The notes: generated from the letters alone by a model not told the origin. Numbered from the stretch's first letter, positions 9,441 to 17,262 are shown. The stretch is 35,551 nucleotides of DNA from Armatimonadota bacterium (GCA_023511535.1 JAIMBK010000032.1:1-35551), one strand, 5' to 3'. Program-made: numbers and translations.

Positions 9441-9565
9441 AAGGCACTAAGGCACAGAGGCACAAAGAAGAAAGTCTAAACGGGGAGTATTTTTACTTTG
9501 CACCTGGCAAGGCTATGTGCTTGCATATTTACTTTGTGCCGTAGTGCCTGCTGCCTTAGTGCCTT
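9441..9565. repeat. Long intergenic inverted repeat of the CACAGAGG family, copy 3
   Basis: AAGGCACTAAGGCA (9441-9454) is the exact reverse complement of TGCCTTAGTGCCTT (9552-9565). Inside it GGCACAAAG (9459-9467) matches CTTTGTGCC (9532-9540). The element shares GGCACAGAGG and GAAGAAAGT with the repeat at 3675-3755. It occupies most of the 239-base pstS-pstC spacer and would form a long hairpin in the transcript. Confidence 0.7.
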
Positions 9566-9596
9566 CTATTTTTGAGAGGAGGAGTGGGTCGGCGGA

Positions 9597-10481
9597 ATGC
9601 ACAAATACAGTGAAATGGCAGGGAAAGCGCTCGCTTTTCTGTGCGCCGGGCTGGTCATTGTTTTGACCGGGGCGATTATTTATTTTCTCGGCTCAAAAGG
9701 TTTATCGACCTTTTTTATCAACGGGGTAAGCATCAAAGAGTTTTTACTCGGTACGCAGTGGTGGCCTGACCGCCCCCCCGAACAGGGAGGACCGGTAGTC
9801 GGGTCATTTCCTTTTATTTTGGGTTCGGTGATTGTTTCTCTTTTGGCCGTGTGTTTAAGCGCCCCCTTGAGCATTATTGTGGCCGTTTTTATGGTAGAAA
9901 TTGCACCCGCCTGGGGCCAAAGGCTGATTCAGCCGGCCATTGAGCTGCTGGCCGGCATCCCTTCGGTTGTTTACGGGTACATTGGTTTAAGCGTGCTCGT
10001 TCCCTTTATTCGCAATGAGTTCGGGGGCCAGGGTTTTAGCATCCTGGCCGGGTTTCTGGTTCTTTCCGTGATGATTTTGCCGACCATTATCAGTGTATCC
10101 ACCGACAGCCTGCGCGCCCTTCCCGAACAATGGAAGCACGCTGCCGTAGCCCTGGGCTCCACCCGCTGGCAAACCATCCGGATGGTATTAGTGCCCGCTG
10201 CCCGGTCGGGGATTATTACCGGCGTCGTTTTGGGCCTGGCCCGGGCTTTTGGCGAAGCCCTGGCGGTGCAGATGGTGATCGGCAACGTCCGCCAGGTGCC
10301 TTCTTCCATCCTGGACCCGGTGATCACGCTAACCAGCGCCATTACCATGGACATGGGTTATACGATTATGGGCTCCCTCTGGAATAACGCCCTCTGGTCA
10401 ATGGCTCTCATTTTGCTGATCATGTCCTTTTTCTTCATCCTGGTTATTCGTCTGGTCAGTCGAAAGGGGGTCGTCCAGTGA
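9597..10481 (+). CDS. pstC: Phosphate ABC transporter permease PstC
   Basis: The 294-residue inner-membrane permease has about six hydrophobic segments, starting with residues 11-31. A large external loop follows (FINGVSIKEFLLGTQWWP, typical of PstC), and the ABC-coupling EAA-like loop reads HAAVALGSTRWQTIRMVLVPAARSGI. It forms the channel with PstA. ATG 9597 follows GAGAGGAGGAG. It overlaps pstA by four bases (GTGA), so the two are translationally coupled. Confidence 0.95.
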   Translation: MHKYSEMAGKALAFLCAGLVIVLTGAIIYFLGSKGLSTFFINGVSIKEFLLGTQWWPDRPPEQGGPVVGSFPFILGSVIVSLLAVCLSAPLSIIVAVFMVEIAPAWGQRLIQPAIELLAGIPSVVYGYIGLSVLVPFIRNEFGGQGFSILAGFLVLSVMILPTIISVSTDSLRALPEQWKHAAVALGSTRWQTIRMVLVPAARSGIITGVVLGLARAFGEALAVQMVIGNVRQVPSSILDPVITLTSAITMDMGYTIMGSLWNNALWSMALILLIMSFFFILVIRLVSRKGVVQ

Positions 10482-11362
10482 ACGCCCGCCTGGCCGACCG
10501 GTTAGCCACTGTGATGTTCTGGCTCGGCGCCGGAACCGTCTTGCTCATTTTAATTTTATTGCTGGTGTATATTTTACTGCACGGTTTTAAGTCCATTGAC
10601 TGGCATTTCTTGACTGCCCCGCCGGAAACAATCAGGGTGGGAGGAGGAATCGGGCCGCAGATTTTTAATTCCTTTTACCTGCTCTTTTTGACCATGTTGA
10701 TTACTGCTCCCATTGGTTTGCTGGCCGGCATTTACCTGGCCGAATATGCCGGCCGGAACAGGATTACCGAAACGATCCGCCTCTGTATTGAAGCCCTGAC
10801 TTCTTTGCCTTCCATTGTCGTAGGTTTGTTCGGCCTGCTGCTTTTTGTGAACAAAACCGGCTGGGGTTACTCCCTGCTGGCCGGAGCGCTGGCCCTTTCG
10901 GTAATCAATCTGCCATTAATGGTGCGGATTTCGGAAGAGTCGATCCGGAGCGTCTCCGACGAGTTGCGAGAGGCCAGTTTGGCTTTGGGCGCCACCCGCT
11001 GGCAGACAATCTGGAGGGTGGTTTTGCCTTCGGCGCTTCCCGGCCTGATTACCGGTGGAATTATTGCCTCCGGCCGGGTTTTCGGGGAAGCCGCCGCACT
11101 TTTGTACACGGCCGGCATGAGCAGCCCAAACGTTAATTTTCACAACTGGGATATTGGCAGCCCCACTTCTCCTTTAAATCCTTTCCGGCCCGCAGAAACC
11201 CTCGCGGTGCACATCTGGAAAATCAATTCGGAAAGTTTAATTCCGGACGTCCGGCGGGTGGCCGACGGCGCTTCGGCCGTTTTAGTGCTGGTCGTTTTGC
11301 TGTTTAATCTTTCCGCCCGCTGGTTTGGCCGGTACATCTACCGGCGCTTAACAGCGAGCTGA
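10478..11362 (+). CDS. pstA: Phosphate ABC transporter permease PstA
   Basis: The 294-residue partner of PstC has six predicted membrane segments and the EAA loop REASLALGATRWQTIWRVVLPSALPGL. The GTG start at 10478 overlaps the pstC stop. A typical operon would continue with the ATPase gene pstB and the regulator phoU. Here the next genes are a STAS protein and a phospholipase-like protein, so the ATPase must be encoded elsewhere. Confidence 0.95.
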   Translation: MNARLADRLATVMFWLGAGTVLLILILLLVYILLHGFKSIDWHFLTAPPETIRVGGGIGPQIFNSFYLLFLTMLITAPIGLLAGIYLAEYAGRNRITETIRLCIEALTSLPSIVVGLFGLLLFVNKTGWGYSLLAGALALSVINLPLMVRISEESIRSVSDELREASLALGATRWQTIWRVVLPSALPGLITGGIIASGRVFGEAAALLYTAGMSSPNVNFHNWDIGSPTSPLNPFRPAETLAVHIWKINSESLIPDVRRVADGASAVLVLVVLLFNLSARWFGRYIYRRLTAS

Positions 11363-11369
11363 CCCAAGA

Positions 11370-11428
11370 TTAACATAAATTAACCTTAATTAATGAGAAA
11401 TTAAAGCTGGAATAATTTTAAGTTAACA
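11370..11428 (+). promoter_or_regulatory. Possible Pho-like box array upstream of the STAS gene
   Basis: TTAATG (11390), TTAAAG (11401), ATAATT (11412) and TTAACA (11423) lie exactly 11 bases apart. Two further TTAAC boxes stand at 11370 and 11380. The consensus is weaker than before pstS and the region is AT-rich, so chance matches are possible. The phasing and the pst neighbourhood make PhoP control plausible. Confidence 0.4.
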
Positions 11429-11495
11429 TAACTATGATAATATCCAGTTGGAGTGGGAAAGGGTGAGCGCAAAACACGGAAGAAGGTGAGTACAG

Positions 11496-11798
11496 GTGGT
11501 CAAAATAAAGAAACAGGGCGCAGTTCTGTTTGTGCAGGGAATCGTTTTAAACCATCACGCCGAAAAGGTATTGCAGTCCCTGGAAGATGCTGCCCGGGAG
11601 CAGCAAGCAATTGTTCTTGATTTGGAAGATCTGGAGTTCATTGACGACCACGGCGCTCAACGGTTGTTCCAAACAATGGATAGTCTGCAAAAGCGGGGAT
11701 GCAGGATCGAGGTATGGCACGCCCGGGAAAAAGTGCTCACCCGGTTGTTGAAGGCAGGCATTTTGCCGCATAAAATGAGCCGGCAAAGAGCAGGATAA
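11496..11798 (+). CDS. STAS-domain protein (anti-sigma factor antagonist-like)
   Basis: The 100-residue cytoplasmic protein is a single STAS domain: an early beta strand (GAVLFVQG), the VLDLEDLEFIDDHGAQRL segment, and a C-terminal helix. In SpoIIAA-type antagonists the loop reads D-S-S-G and its Ser is phosphorylated by the partner kinase. Here it is D-D-H-G, so no phosphorylatable Ser is present at that place. The protein could be permanently in one state or act as a non-signalling partner. GTG 11496 follows GAAGGTGAG by about five bases. It lies between pstA and the phospholipase gene. Confidence 0.75.
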   Translation: MVKIKKQGAVLFVQGIVLNHHAEKVLQSLEDAAREQQAIVLDLEDLEFIDDHGAQRLFQTMDSLQKRGCRIEVWHAREKVLTRLLKAGILPHKMSRQRAG

Positions 11799-11823
11799 AA
11801 AGGTAAATGGGGACAATTCCCAA

Positions 11824-11851
11824 ATAAAGTTAACATAACATCGGCATAACA
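11824..11851 (+). promoter_or_regulatory. Possible Pho-like boxes upstream of the phospholipase gene
   Basis: ATAAAG (11824), ATAACA (11835) and ATAACA (11846) are 11 bases apart, with TTAACA also at 11830. They sit 16-43 bases before the start of the next gene. The match to the TTAACA consensus is partial. It is listed because the same phased pattern precedes the pstS and STAS genes. Confidence 0.3.
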
Positions 11852-11866
11852 GGGGATAAAAGACTG

Positions 11867-12544
11867 GTGATCGGTAAGCGTTCCTGGGCGGTGGCCAAGA
11901 AAATACTGGTCCTGGGCGACCCAATTTACGGCCTGGTCGATAGTAAAGGAATTACCCATCTTTTTTGCAATGAACAGGCCATCGTGATTCTCAGCGAGGA
12001 CGGTTTTTGTCAAGAGGCCGATCTTTTGCGAAAAAACCTGGAGGCGATTAATCAAGGAACGTGCTGGGCCGACCGGGGCTGGAAATGCCTTGCCCATTAC
12101 CTGGATCCGGATACGCAAAAGGGGCTCGGTCCCTGGCCGAGCGCCGCCCGGGAAGGCAACAGCTATTTTGAGCAGGCGCTGATGCTGTGGAAGCAGGGCA
12201 GGCAAACCGGTGCGTTCTTTTATCTGGGGGCGGTGCTGCACCTGATCCAGGATCTCTGCGTGCCCCATCACGCAAACGGCGTGGCTTTTGACGGGCATCA
12301 AAATCTGGAAAAATGGGCCCGGGAGAACCGGCACGCCTTCCAGGTGAAATCAAATGGCTTATACGGTCTTGCCGGAGAGCCGGAGCAGTGGATCTATAAC
12401 AACGCCCGGGTAGCGAAAAGGTTTTACCGGCCGGACTTGATGGGTAACAGGGAGTTTCTCCATTACGCAGTAGGGCTTCTTTTGCCTTTGGCGCAAAGAA
12501 CAACTGCCGGGTTTATGCAGTACTTTATCACCCGGTTAAGCTAG
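11867..12544 (+). CDS. Zinc-dependent phospholipase C-like protein
   Basis: The 225-residue protein matches the zinc-dependent phospholipase C / S1-P1 nuclease fold. The likely zinc ligands are all visible: His31 (GITHLF), Asp69 (CWADRG), His77 (LAHYLDP), His125 and Asp129 (LHLIQD), His134/135 (VPHH), and His144 and Glu148 (GHQNLEKW). The H-x3-D-x5-H and H-x3-E spacings agree with the Bacillus enzyme. No signal peptide is present, although known members are secreted and use the amino group of Trp1 as a zinc ligand. Here a Trp is at residue 7. Near the pst genes it could release phosphate-containing head groups from lipids. GTG 11867 is the best start. Confidence 0.75.
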   Translation: MIGKRSWAVAKKILVLGDPIYGLVDSKGITHLFCNEQAIVILSEDGFCQEADLLRKNLEAINQGTCWADRGWKCLAHYLDPDTQKGLGPWPSAAREGNSYFEQALMLWKQGRQTGAFFYLGAVLHLIQDLCVPHHANGVAFDGHQNLEKWARENRHAFQVKSNGLYGLAGEPEQWIYNNARVAKRFYRPDLMGNREFLHYAVGLLLPLAQRTTAGFMQYFITRLS

Positions 12545-12786
12545 CCCACTACCTCCTTCTTTATATATAATGCATGCGGGTTGGCGGGAAAAACCGTCGA
12601 CCCTCTCTCTTTCTCTTTCCCAATTACTTGCTAACCGACAGGCGCTTGACCCGCTCATTTTTTCCTTTCACCCGTCAATTTAGCCGTTTAAGAGTAAAAC
12701 TAATGAAATTTAAAAAGTGATTGATTAAAATTATCCTTAAGGGCTTTAACCAGGCATTTATAAAGAGTATTAAAGAAGGTTTTAAA

Positions 12787-12987
12787 ATGGTGAAAGTCAA
12801 CAAGGAGAAATTAAAGCAGATTTCCAAAATGTGTATTTTGGAAGATAATAAAATCTGTGACAACTGCTGTGAATGTTTTGTCTGTGATGTAGATCCCGGA
12901 AAAATTTGCGACAATTGCGGAAAGTGTCTGGAGGTGGCTGATTTTAACGAAATCTCGATTGACGATCTTCTCCTGGAAGATTTGTAA
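12787..12987 (+). CDS. Small cysteine-rich protein of unknown function
   Basis: The 66-residue protein has a dense Cys block in which CDNCCECFVCD and CDNCGKC form two CxxC-type clusters, followed by an acidic tail ending LLLEDL. The layout suggests a metal- or cluster-binding miniprotein. No family is recognised with confidence. ATG 12787 is chosen because GAAGG lies seven bases upstream; an in-frame TTG at 12721 would add a Lys/Ile-rich stretch with no ribosome binding site. The gene is more AT-rich than its surroundings. The preceding 242 bases (12545-12786) hold no gene that I can see, only pyrimidine-rich tracts. Confidence 0.7.
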   Translation: MVKVNKEKLKQISKMCILEDNKICDNCCECFVCDVDPGKICDNCGKCLEVADFNEISIDDLLLEDL

Positions 12988-13114
12988 GTTGCCGGATAAA
13001 GTTATATTTGTTATTACGCATAATAGATATTATGTAAACTAATAAATTTAAAACTCATGTTTGCAAACTGTTATCTATCCGTGATAAAATTTCTTAAAAG
13101 GAAGTGAACTGAAA

Positions 13115-13363
13115 ATGTCCGAACCCGCAAAGGAAAAACCCCATATCGACATACCACCCGGTTTTTATTACCTTATGGAACGGATAGACAAAGTTGAAAC
13201 AAACTTAAGAGACAAAATAGAAAAGCTTGACGACAAAATTTCAGCCTTAGAAAACCGGATGGACGATAAAATTGACTCGCTAAAGTTATGGTCCATAGGA
13301 ACCGTGATCACCGTAGTAATCGGCGCTATCGCCACAATTGCAACCATAATTTCAGCTAAATAA
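13115..13363 (+). CDS. Small coiled-coil protein with C-terminal membrane helix
   Basis: The 82-residue protein has a short N-terminal tail (residues 1-20), a charged heptad-rich helix with KLDDKISALENRMDDKIDSL (about 21-56), and one transmembrane segment IGTVITVVIGAIATIATII (about 61-79). The architecture resembles XhlA/Bdr-type membrane-tethered coiled coils. No function can be assigned. ATG 13115 follows AAAGGAAGTGAAC. The upstream 127 bases contain the palindromes CATAATAGATATTATG (about 13019-13034) and GTTTGCAAAC. The gene is AT-rich. Confidence 0.7.
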   Translation: MSEPAKEKPHIDIPPGFYYLMERIDKVETNLRDKIEKLDDKISALENRMDDKIDSLKLWSIGTVITVVIGAIATIATIISAK

Positions 13364-13409
13364 TCATGCAAACCGGCTGTTAGGGGATCCTTAAAGGCTT
13401 AAAGGGTCC

Positions 13410-14579
13410 TTATCTCTTCTTGCTTTTATTTCCCGGGGGAGCTTTTTCAAGCAGAGCCTGGTAACTTTCTAATAAGCTCAGGGCGCAGTTTCGGGCGGAC
13501 AATTTACCGGCGTTTAACCGGGCTTGCAAGGCAAATTTTTCTCTTAACCGTTCATTATTAAGCAAAACCAAAATTTTTTCCACGAACTCGTCCTGGTTTA
13601 ATTCCGTTAAAAAGCCGTCCTGGCCGTCGGCGACCATTTCCCTCGCGCCGAAAGCTTTTACCGCCACCACCGGCAGCCCCGCCGCCTTAGCCTCGGCAAT
13701 CACCAGGCCCTGCGTTTCCGTAACCGAGGCAAAAACGAATAAATCGGCCCCCGCGTAATATTTGGCCACTTCTTCTTTGGGTATTTTGCCGGTGAAAATC
13801 ACCTGACCGGCGAGCCCTTCCTGACCAACCCGGTTCTTCAGCGACTTTTCTTCCGGGCCCCCGCCGACAAGGATCAACCGGGTGCGTGGAAATTCCTTGT
13901 GTACTTTTAAATACGCCTCCAGTAAAAATCCAATATTTTTCTCCTGGCCCAGGCGTCCAACGAAAAGAAGAATTTTATCCCCATCCGGGATTCGGTAGTG
14001 ATTTCTTAACCAGGTCCGGTCCGCGCAGGAAAATTCGTCCAGCTTGATGCCGGTCGGAATGCTCTTCACCGGCACCCGCACCCCGATGCTTTTTAAATAT
14101 TCTTGAATAACCGCCGTAGGTGCAATCACCAGATCGCAGCGGTTGCAAAAATTCCGGGCAATCAACCGGGTGGCCTTTTTGGCAATCAACCGGGCAAAAG
14201 GAAAGTAATGGACATATTCCTCGTATAAGGTATGGAAGGTAAAAACGAGGGGTTTTTTCAGCACGCGCGCCTGCCTGGCTCCCAGGTGACCCAAAAGGAA
14301 CGGCGAATGAACGTGAACGAGATCCGGCTGCCAGGTCTGCAGGATAGTTTTCAGGCGCCCGTGAAAAGGAATGGCCAGAGTGAAGTCTTTGTTAGTCGGG
14401 GCCGGCAAGGAGAAAAAACGGAAGATTCTTTCTTCCGGTTCCCGGTGGTTTGGGTAGGCAGGTGCAAAAATGTAGATTTCGTGGCCTAAAGCTTCCAGCT
14501 CTGCTTTGAATGTTTCGATGGAATGGACCACGCCGCTTGTGTAAGGACGATAGCTGTCGGTAAAGACGGCGATTTTCAC
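13410..14579 (-). CDS. GT4-family glycosyltransferase (diacylglycerol/phosphatidylinositol glycosyltransferase type)
   Basis: The 389-residue GT-B enzyme has an N-terminal acceptor domain opening MKIAVFTDSYRPYTSGVV, typical of enzymes glycosylating membrane lipids. The C-terminal nucleotide-sugar domain has VGRLGQEKN (Arg209, Lys214) and the retaining E-x7-E motif in ETQGLVIAEAKAAG (Glu288, Glu296). It probably transfers a sugar from a nucleotide donor to diacylglycerol or a phospholipid at the cytoplasmic face. The exact acceptor is not determinable. It converges with the small coiled-coil gene across a 46-base gap. Confidence 0.85.
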   Translation of the reverse strand: MKIAVFTDSYRPYTSGVVHSIETFKAELEALGHEIYIFAPAYPNHREPEERIFRFFSLPAPTNKDFTLAIPFHGRLKTILQTWQPDLVHVHSPFLLGHLGARQARVLKKPLVFTFHTLYEEYVHYFPFARLIAKKATRLIARNFCNRCDLVIAPTAVIQEYLKSIGVRVPVKSIPTGIKLDEFSCADRTWLRNHYRIPDGDKILLFVGRLGQEKNIGFLLEAYLKVHKEFPRTRLILVGGGPEEKSLKNRVGQEGLAGQVIFTGKIPKEEVAKYYAGADLFVFASVTETQGLVIAEAKAAGLPVVAVKAFGAREMVADGQDGFLTELNQDEFVEKILVLLNNERLREKFALQARLNAGKLSARNCALSLLESYQALLEKAPPGNKSKKR

Positions 14580-14599
14580 TTTTGCTCAACTCCCTGGCG

Positions 14600-15100
14600 T
14601 TAATCGGGCCACCGGTAACGGGCAGAAAATATGCGCCACCCTTCCCTGGTTTTTTTCAGGAAAAAATCAGCTTTTCCCTGGTCTTTCCGGCTGGTAATTA
14701 AATCGATCAGTTCTAATTCCGCCGCTACGGAAACAGTGTCTTTCCCCTGCCTGCGCGCATCCATTTGCTTTACGCGCGCCTGCCAGTACCAGTCAGTCGG
14801 CTCACAGATAAACGCCCAGGATTCTGCACATATTTTCCCCAGCAAAGGTTCTGTATAGTACCGGGCTAAAATTTGCTCGAGTTCTTCCTTGCTTTTTGCC
14901 TCCCACCAGGCGTTATCCTCCACCCCGCCCCTGACCACGGCCCGGATTTCTTCGAGGTCTTTTCCGGTTAAGGAGCCTTGCGCCGGTTCCCCTTTTTCGC
15001 CCGCAAAAAGCAAAGCAAGCAACAGACCCGCGCAAAGAATACCCATCAGGACGGCAAATACTTTTTTTGTTCCGGGTTTTCTTCCGGACCGGCTGTTCAT
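14600..15100 (-). CDS. Membrane-anchored protein of unknown function
   Basis: The 166-residue protein has a basic N-terminus, one hydrophobic segment (about 13-33, KVFAVLMGILCAGLLLALLF) and an extracytoplasmic domain of about 130 residues. The C-terminal part (ELELIDLITSRK..ADFFLKKTREGWRIFSARYRW) resembles an NTF2-like / lumazine-binding fold, but I do not recognise a family. It ends 21 bases before the glycosyltransferase start and may be co-transcribed with it. The ribosome binding site is weak. Confidence 0.7.
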   Translation of the reverse strand: MNSRSGRKPGTKKVFAVLMGILCAGLLLALLFAGEKGEPAQGSLTGKDLEEIRAVVRGGVEDNAWWEAKSKEELEQILARYYTEPLLGKICAESWAFICEPTDWYWQARVKQMDARRQGKDTVSVAAELELIDLITSRKDQGKADFFLKKTREGWRIFSARYRWPD

Positions 15101-15208
15101 CTTGATCTACCCTGCCCTCGCCTATCTTTGGTAATAAATAAAATATACGAGGGAGAGGCAGATTTTACCTTGATAAAATATGGTAACTTTATCGGAAATA
15201 ATGGTGAA

Positions 15209-15484
15209 TTATTTGTGGCGCGGTTTTTGTGCTACCTGGGCGATGGCCCAGGTGATGGCCGCCACCACCTGGGCTTTACCGCCGACCCGCTCAAAACTGA
15301 CACTGGTAAAAATGGTTCCCTCTTCCGAAGCCACGTAATGCGGGGGTAGTTGATTTAAGGCCAGCGCCATGATATCGTCCCGGCACAAATCACAGGTGCA
15401 CGTTTGGGGGTGGGTTTTCAGGTAGTCTTTCAATACTTCGGGGAGCATTCGGCGCACGGCGTCTTCGGTATAATTAAACACCAT
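15209..15484 (-). CDS. comFB: ComFB-family late competence protein
   Basis: The 91-residue protein fits the ComFB family: an N-terminal helix, the Cys motif TCTCDLCRDDIMALALNQLPPHYV, and a C-terminal helical tail. The Cys residues probably bind zinc. Its role in competence is poorly defined; the cyanobacterial relatives bind cyclic dinucleotides. Here it lies alone, with no comFA or comFC beside it. Start ATG 15484 follows AAAGGAGGG. Confidence 0.85.
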   Translation of the reverse strand: MVFNYTEDAVRRMLPEVLKDYLKTHPQTCTCDLCRDDIMALALNQLPPHYVASEEGTIFTSVSFERVGGKAQVVAAITWAIAQVAQKPRHK

Positions 15485-15511
15485 TTGGCATTTGGCCCTC
15501 CTTTTTGGGGG

Positions 15512-15985
15512 TTACGCCCTTAAGGTAGCCACCAGACGTTTCGGGTTAAGGAGCATATCCAGCCCGTGATTAATATCCGTCACAATTACGTCGGCGGCCG
15601 CCAGAGCCTTTCCCGACGCTCCTTCCGGTCCTAACACCATTATTCCCAGGGCGGCCGCTTTCAGCATGAGCGTATCGTTTGTCCCGTTGCCGACGGCAAC
15701 TGTTTTGTCTTTTCCCAGGGTTTCAATGAACTCCTTTTTCAATTCGGCCCCTGCCCTGCCCTGCTCCAAAATATGCACCCGTCCCTTGATTTCGCGGCAG
15801 GCCGCTTTCCCGGTGCCGAAAGTGTCGGCGGTAAGAATATGCACCTGGAGCTTTTCCGCCAGCAGATTCAGCCTTTCTTTAACCCCCGGGAGAAGAACCC
15901 CGTCTAAAGCCATCGTCCCGTTAAAATCAAGCACAATGTGTTCTAAATTAAGCACTCCCTGGCCGGGAATATCGACCGTAAGCAT
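15512..15985 (-). CDS. HAD-superfamily phosphatase (soluble P-type ATPase-like)
   Basis: The 157-residue protein has the HAD core. Motif I is VLDFNGTMA (Asp20 nucleophile, with Asn22 where phosphatases usually have a second Asp), motif II TAD, a Lys in the middle, and motif IV VGNGTNDTLML. There is no cap domain. This short DFNGT type resembles the cytoplasmic phosphorylation domain of P-type ATPases. The substrate is unknown, and Asn in place of the acid/base Asp implies slow phosphoenzyme turnover. ATG 15985 follows GGAGG. Confidence 0.8.
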   Translation of the reverse strand: MLTVDIPGQGVLNLEHIVLDFNGTMALDGVLLPGVKERLNLLAEKLQVHILTADTFGTGKAACREIKGRVHILEQGRAGAELKKEFIETLGKDKTVAVGNGTNDTLMLKAAALGIMVLGPEGASGKALAAADVIVTDINHGLDMLLNPKRLVATLRA

Positions 15986-16004
15986 GGGAAAACCTCCAAA
16001 AAAC

Positions 16005-16026
16005 AGGAATTAGGGTTCAGGGTTAG
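16005..16026. repeat. TAGGGTT-type intergenic repeat
   Basis: AGGAATTAGGGTTCAGGGTT plus AG is close to the reverse complement of the repeat at 6585-6607. It lies between the HAD and phosphofructokinase genes. It is a dispersed intergenic sequence with no visible coding role. Confidence 0.4.
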
Positions 16027-16106
16027 ATTTTTGTAATACGGTTGCTAATCTACATGTATAGCGGGGACGTTATTCCTCATGAGCAGCCCCCCGGAGAAGA
16101 AATTAT

Positions 16107-17198
16107 TTAGTCGCCGAGGCTGATTCCCAGCTGGCGGGCGGAACGGATTAAGTCGCTGTCTACGGGCACCTGGCGCATTTTCCCGGCCCCATCCCGTAAA
16201 GGAACGGAAGTAATCTTTGTGCCGGAGAGACAAACCATTTCGCCAAAACGGCCTTCGACAATTAAGTTGACGGCCATCGTCCCGTAACGGGTGGCCAGAA
16301 TCCGGTCAAAGGCGGTGGGCGAACCCCCCCGCTGCAGGTGGCCCAGGATAGTTACCCGCGTTTCCTTTCCGGTTAATTCTTCCACCTGTTGGGCCACAAC
16401 GTGCCCCACACCGCCCAGCCGGATCGGGTCGTAGCTGTCCTCGACGGTTTTCTGCACGACCATATCCCCTCCTAATGGCCTCGCCCCTTCTGCTACAACC
16501 ACGATGCTGAACTTTTTTTCCTGCTGCCCCCGCTCGTTGATTTTTTCCACCACTTTGTTAATCTGGTAGGGTATTTCGGGAATTAAAATGACGTCCGCCC
16601 CGCCGGCGATCCCGGCGGTTAAGGCGATCCACCCCGCATAACGGCCCATTACTTCCAGGACCATCACGCGGTGGTGGGATTCGGCGGTGGTGTGCAGCTT
16701 GTCCAGGGCTTCCGTGGCGGTGGTCAATGCGGTGTCGAAGCCAAAAGTCTGGTCGGTCGCCGCCAGGTCGTTGTCAATGGTTTTGGGCACACCCACAACC
16801 GGCAGGCCTTTTTCGTACAATTCTCTGGCGATGGCCAAGCTGCCGTCGCCGCCAATGACGATTAAAGCGTCCACTTCCTGGATGCTGATGTTTTCAAACA
16901 CGCGGTCGGAAACATCTTTAAAAACTTTTTTTCCTTCGATCGTAACCGGGTAATGAAAGGGGTTGTCGCGGTTCGTCGTACCCAGGATGGTTCCCCCCCG
17001 CGGCAAGATCCCGACCACGTCTTTTTCCGTTAATTCCCGGGCCTGGTTTTTGATCAGGCCGCCGAAACCATTCAGAAAACCTACCACGCCCAGGCCGTAC
17101 TGTTTGATGGCAGTTTTCACCACCGCCCTGATCACCGCGTTTAAGCCGGGGGCGTCCCCGCCGCCGGTCAGTACCCCAATCCGTTTAATCCTGCCCAT
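16107..17198 (-). CDS. pfkA: 6-phosphofructokinase
   Basis: The 363-residue PfkA-family enzyme makes fructose 1,6-bisphosphate. Motifs are GVLTGGGDAPGLNAVIR (N-terminal), GGDGS, VPKTIDNDL (catalytic Asp), MGRYAGW and LGHLQRGGSPTAFDR. The phosphate-donor positions are mixed: Gly in GGDGS is ATP-like, whereas Lys in PKTIDND is the residue seen in PPi-dependent and group III enzymes. It is longer than the 320-residue classical enzyme. ATG 17198 is chosen over a start ten codons upstream because AGGAGG lies six bases before it. Confidence 0.95.
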   Translation of the reverse strand: MGRIKRIGVLTGGGDAPGLNAVIRAVVKTAIKQYGLGVVGFLNGFGGLIKNQARELTEKDVVGILPRGGTILGTTNRDNPFHYPVTIEGKKVFKDVSDRVFENISIQEVDALIVIGGDGSLAIARELYEKGLPVVGVPKTIDNDLAATDQTFGFDTALTTATEALDKLHTTAESHHRVMVLEVMGRYAGWIALTAGIAGGADVILIPEIPYQINKVVEKINERGQQEKKFSIVVVAEGARPLGGDMVVQKTVEDSYDPIRLGGVGHVVAQQVEELTGKETRVTILGHLQRGGSPTAFDRILATRYGTMAVNLIVEGRFGEMVCLSGTKITSVPLRDGAGKMRQVPVDSDLIRSARQLGISLGD

Positions 17199-17262
17199 CG
17201 CCAACCTCCTCTGCCGGCCGAAAGCCAAATTTCAGCCTGCTTACTTAATAATGGCCGCTTCC

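Noticed and set aside
13364-13409. Bidirectional terminator between the convergent coiled-coil and glycosyltransferase genes
   Set aside because: Only imperfect complementarity (GGATCCTTAA against TTAAAGGGTCC) and no clear T-tract.
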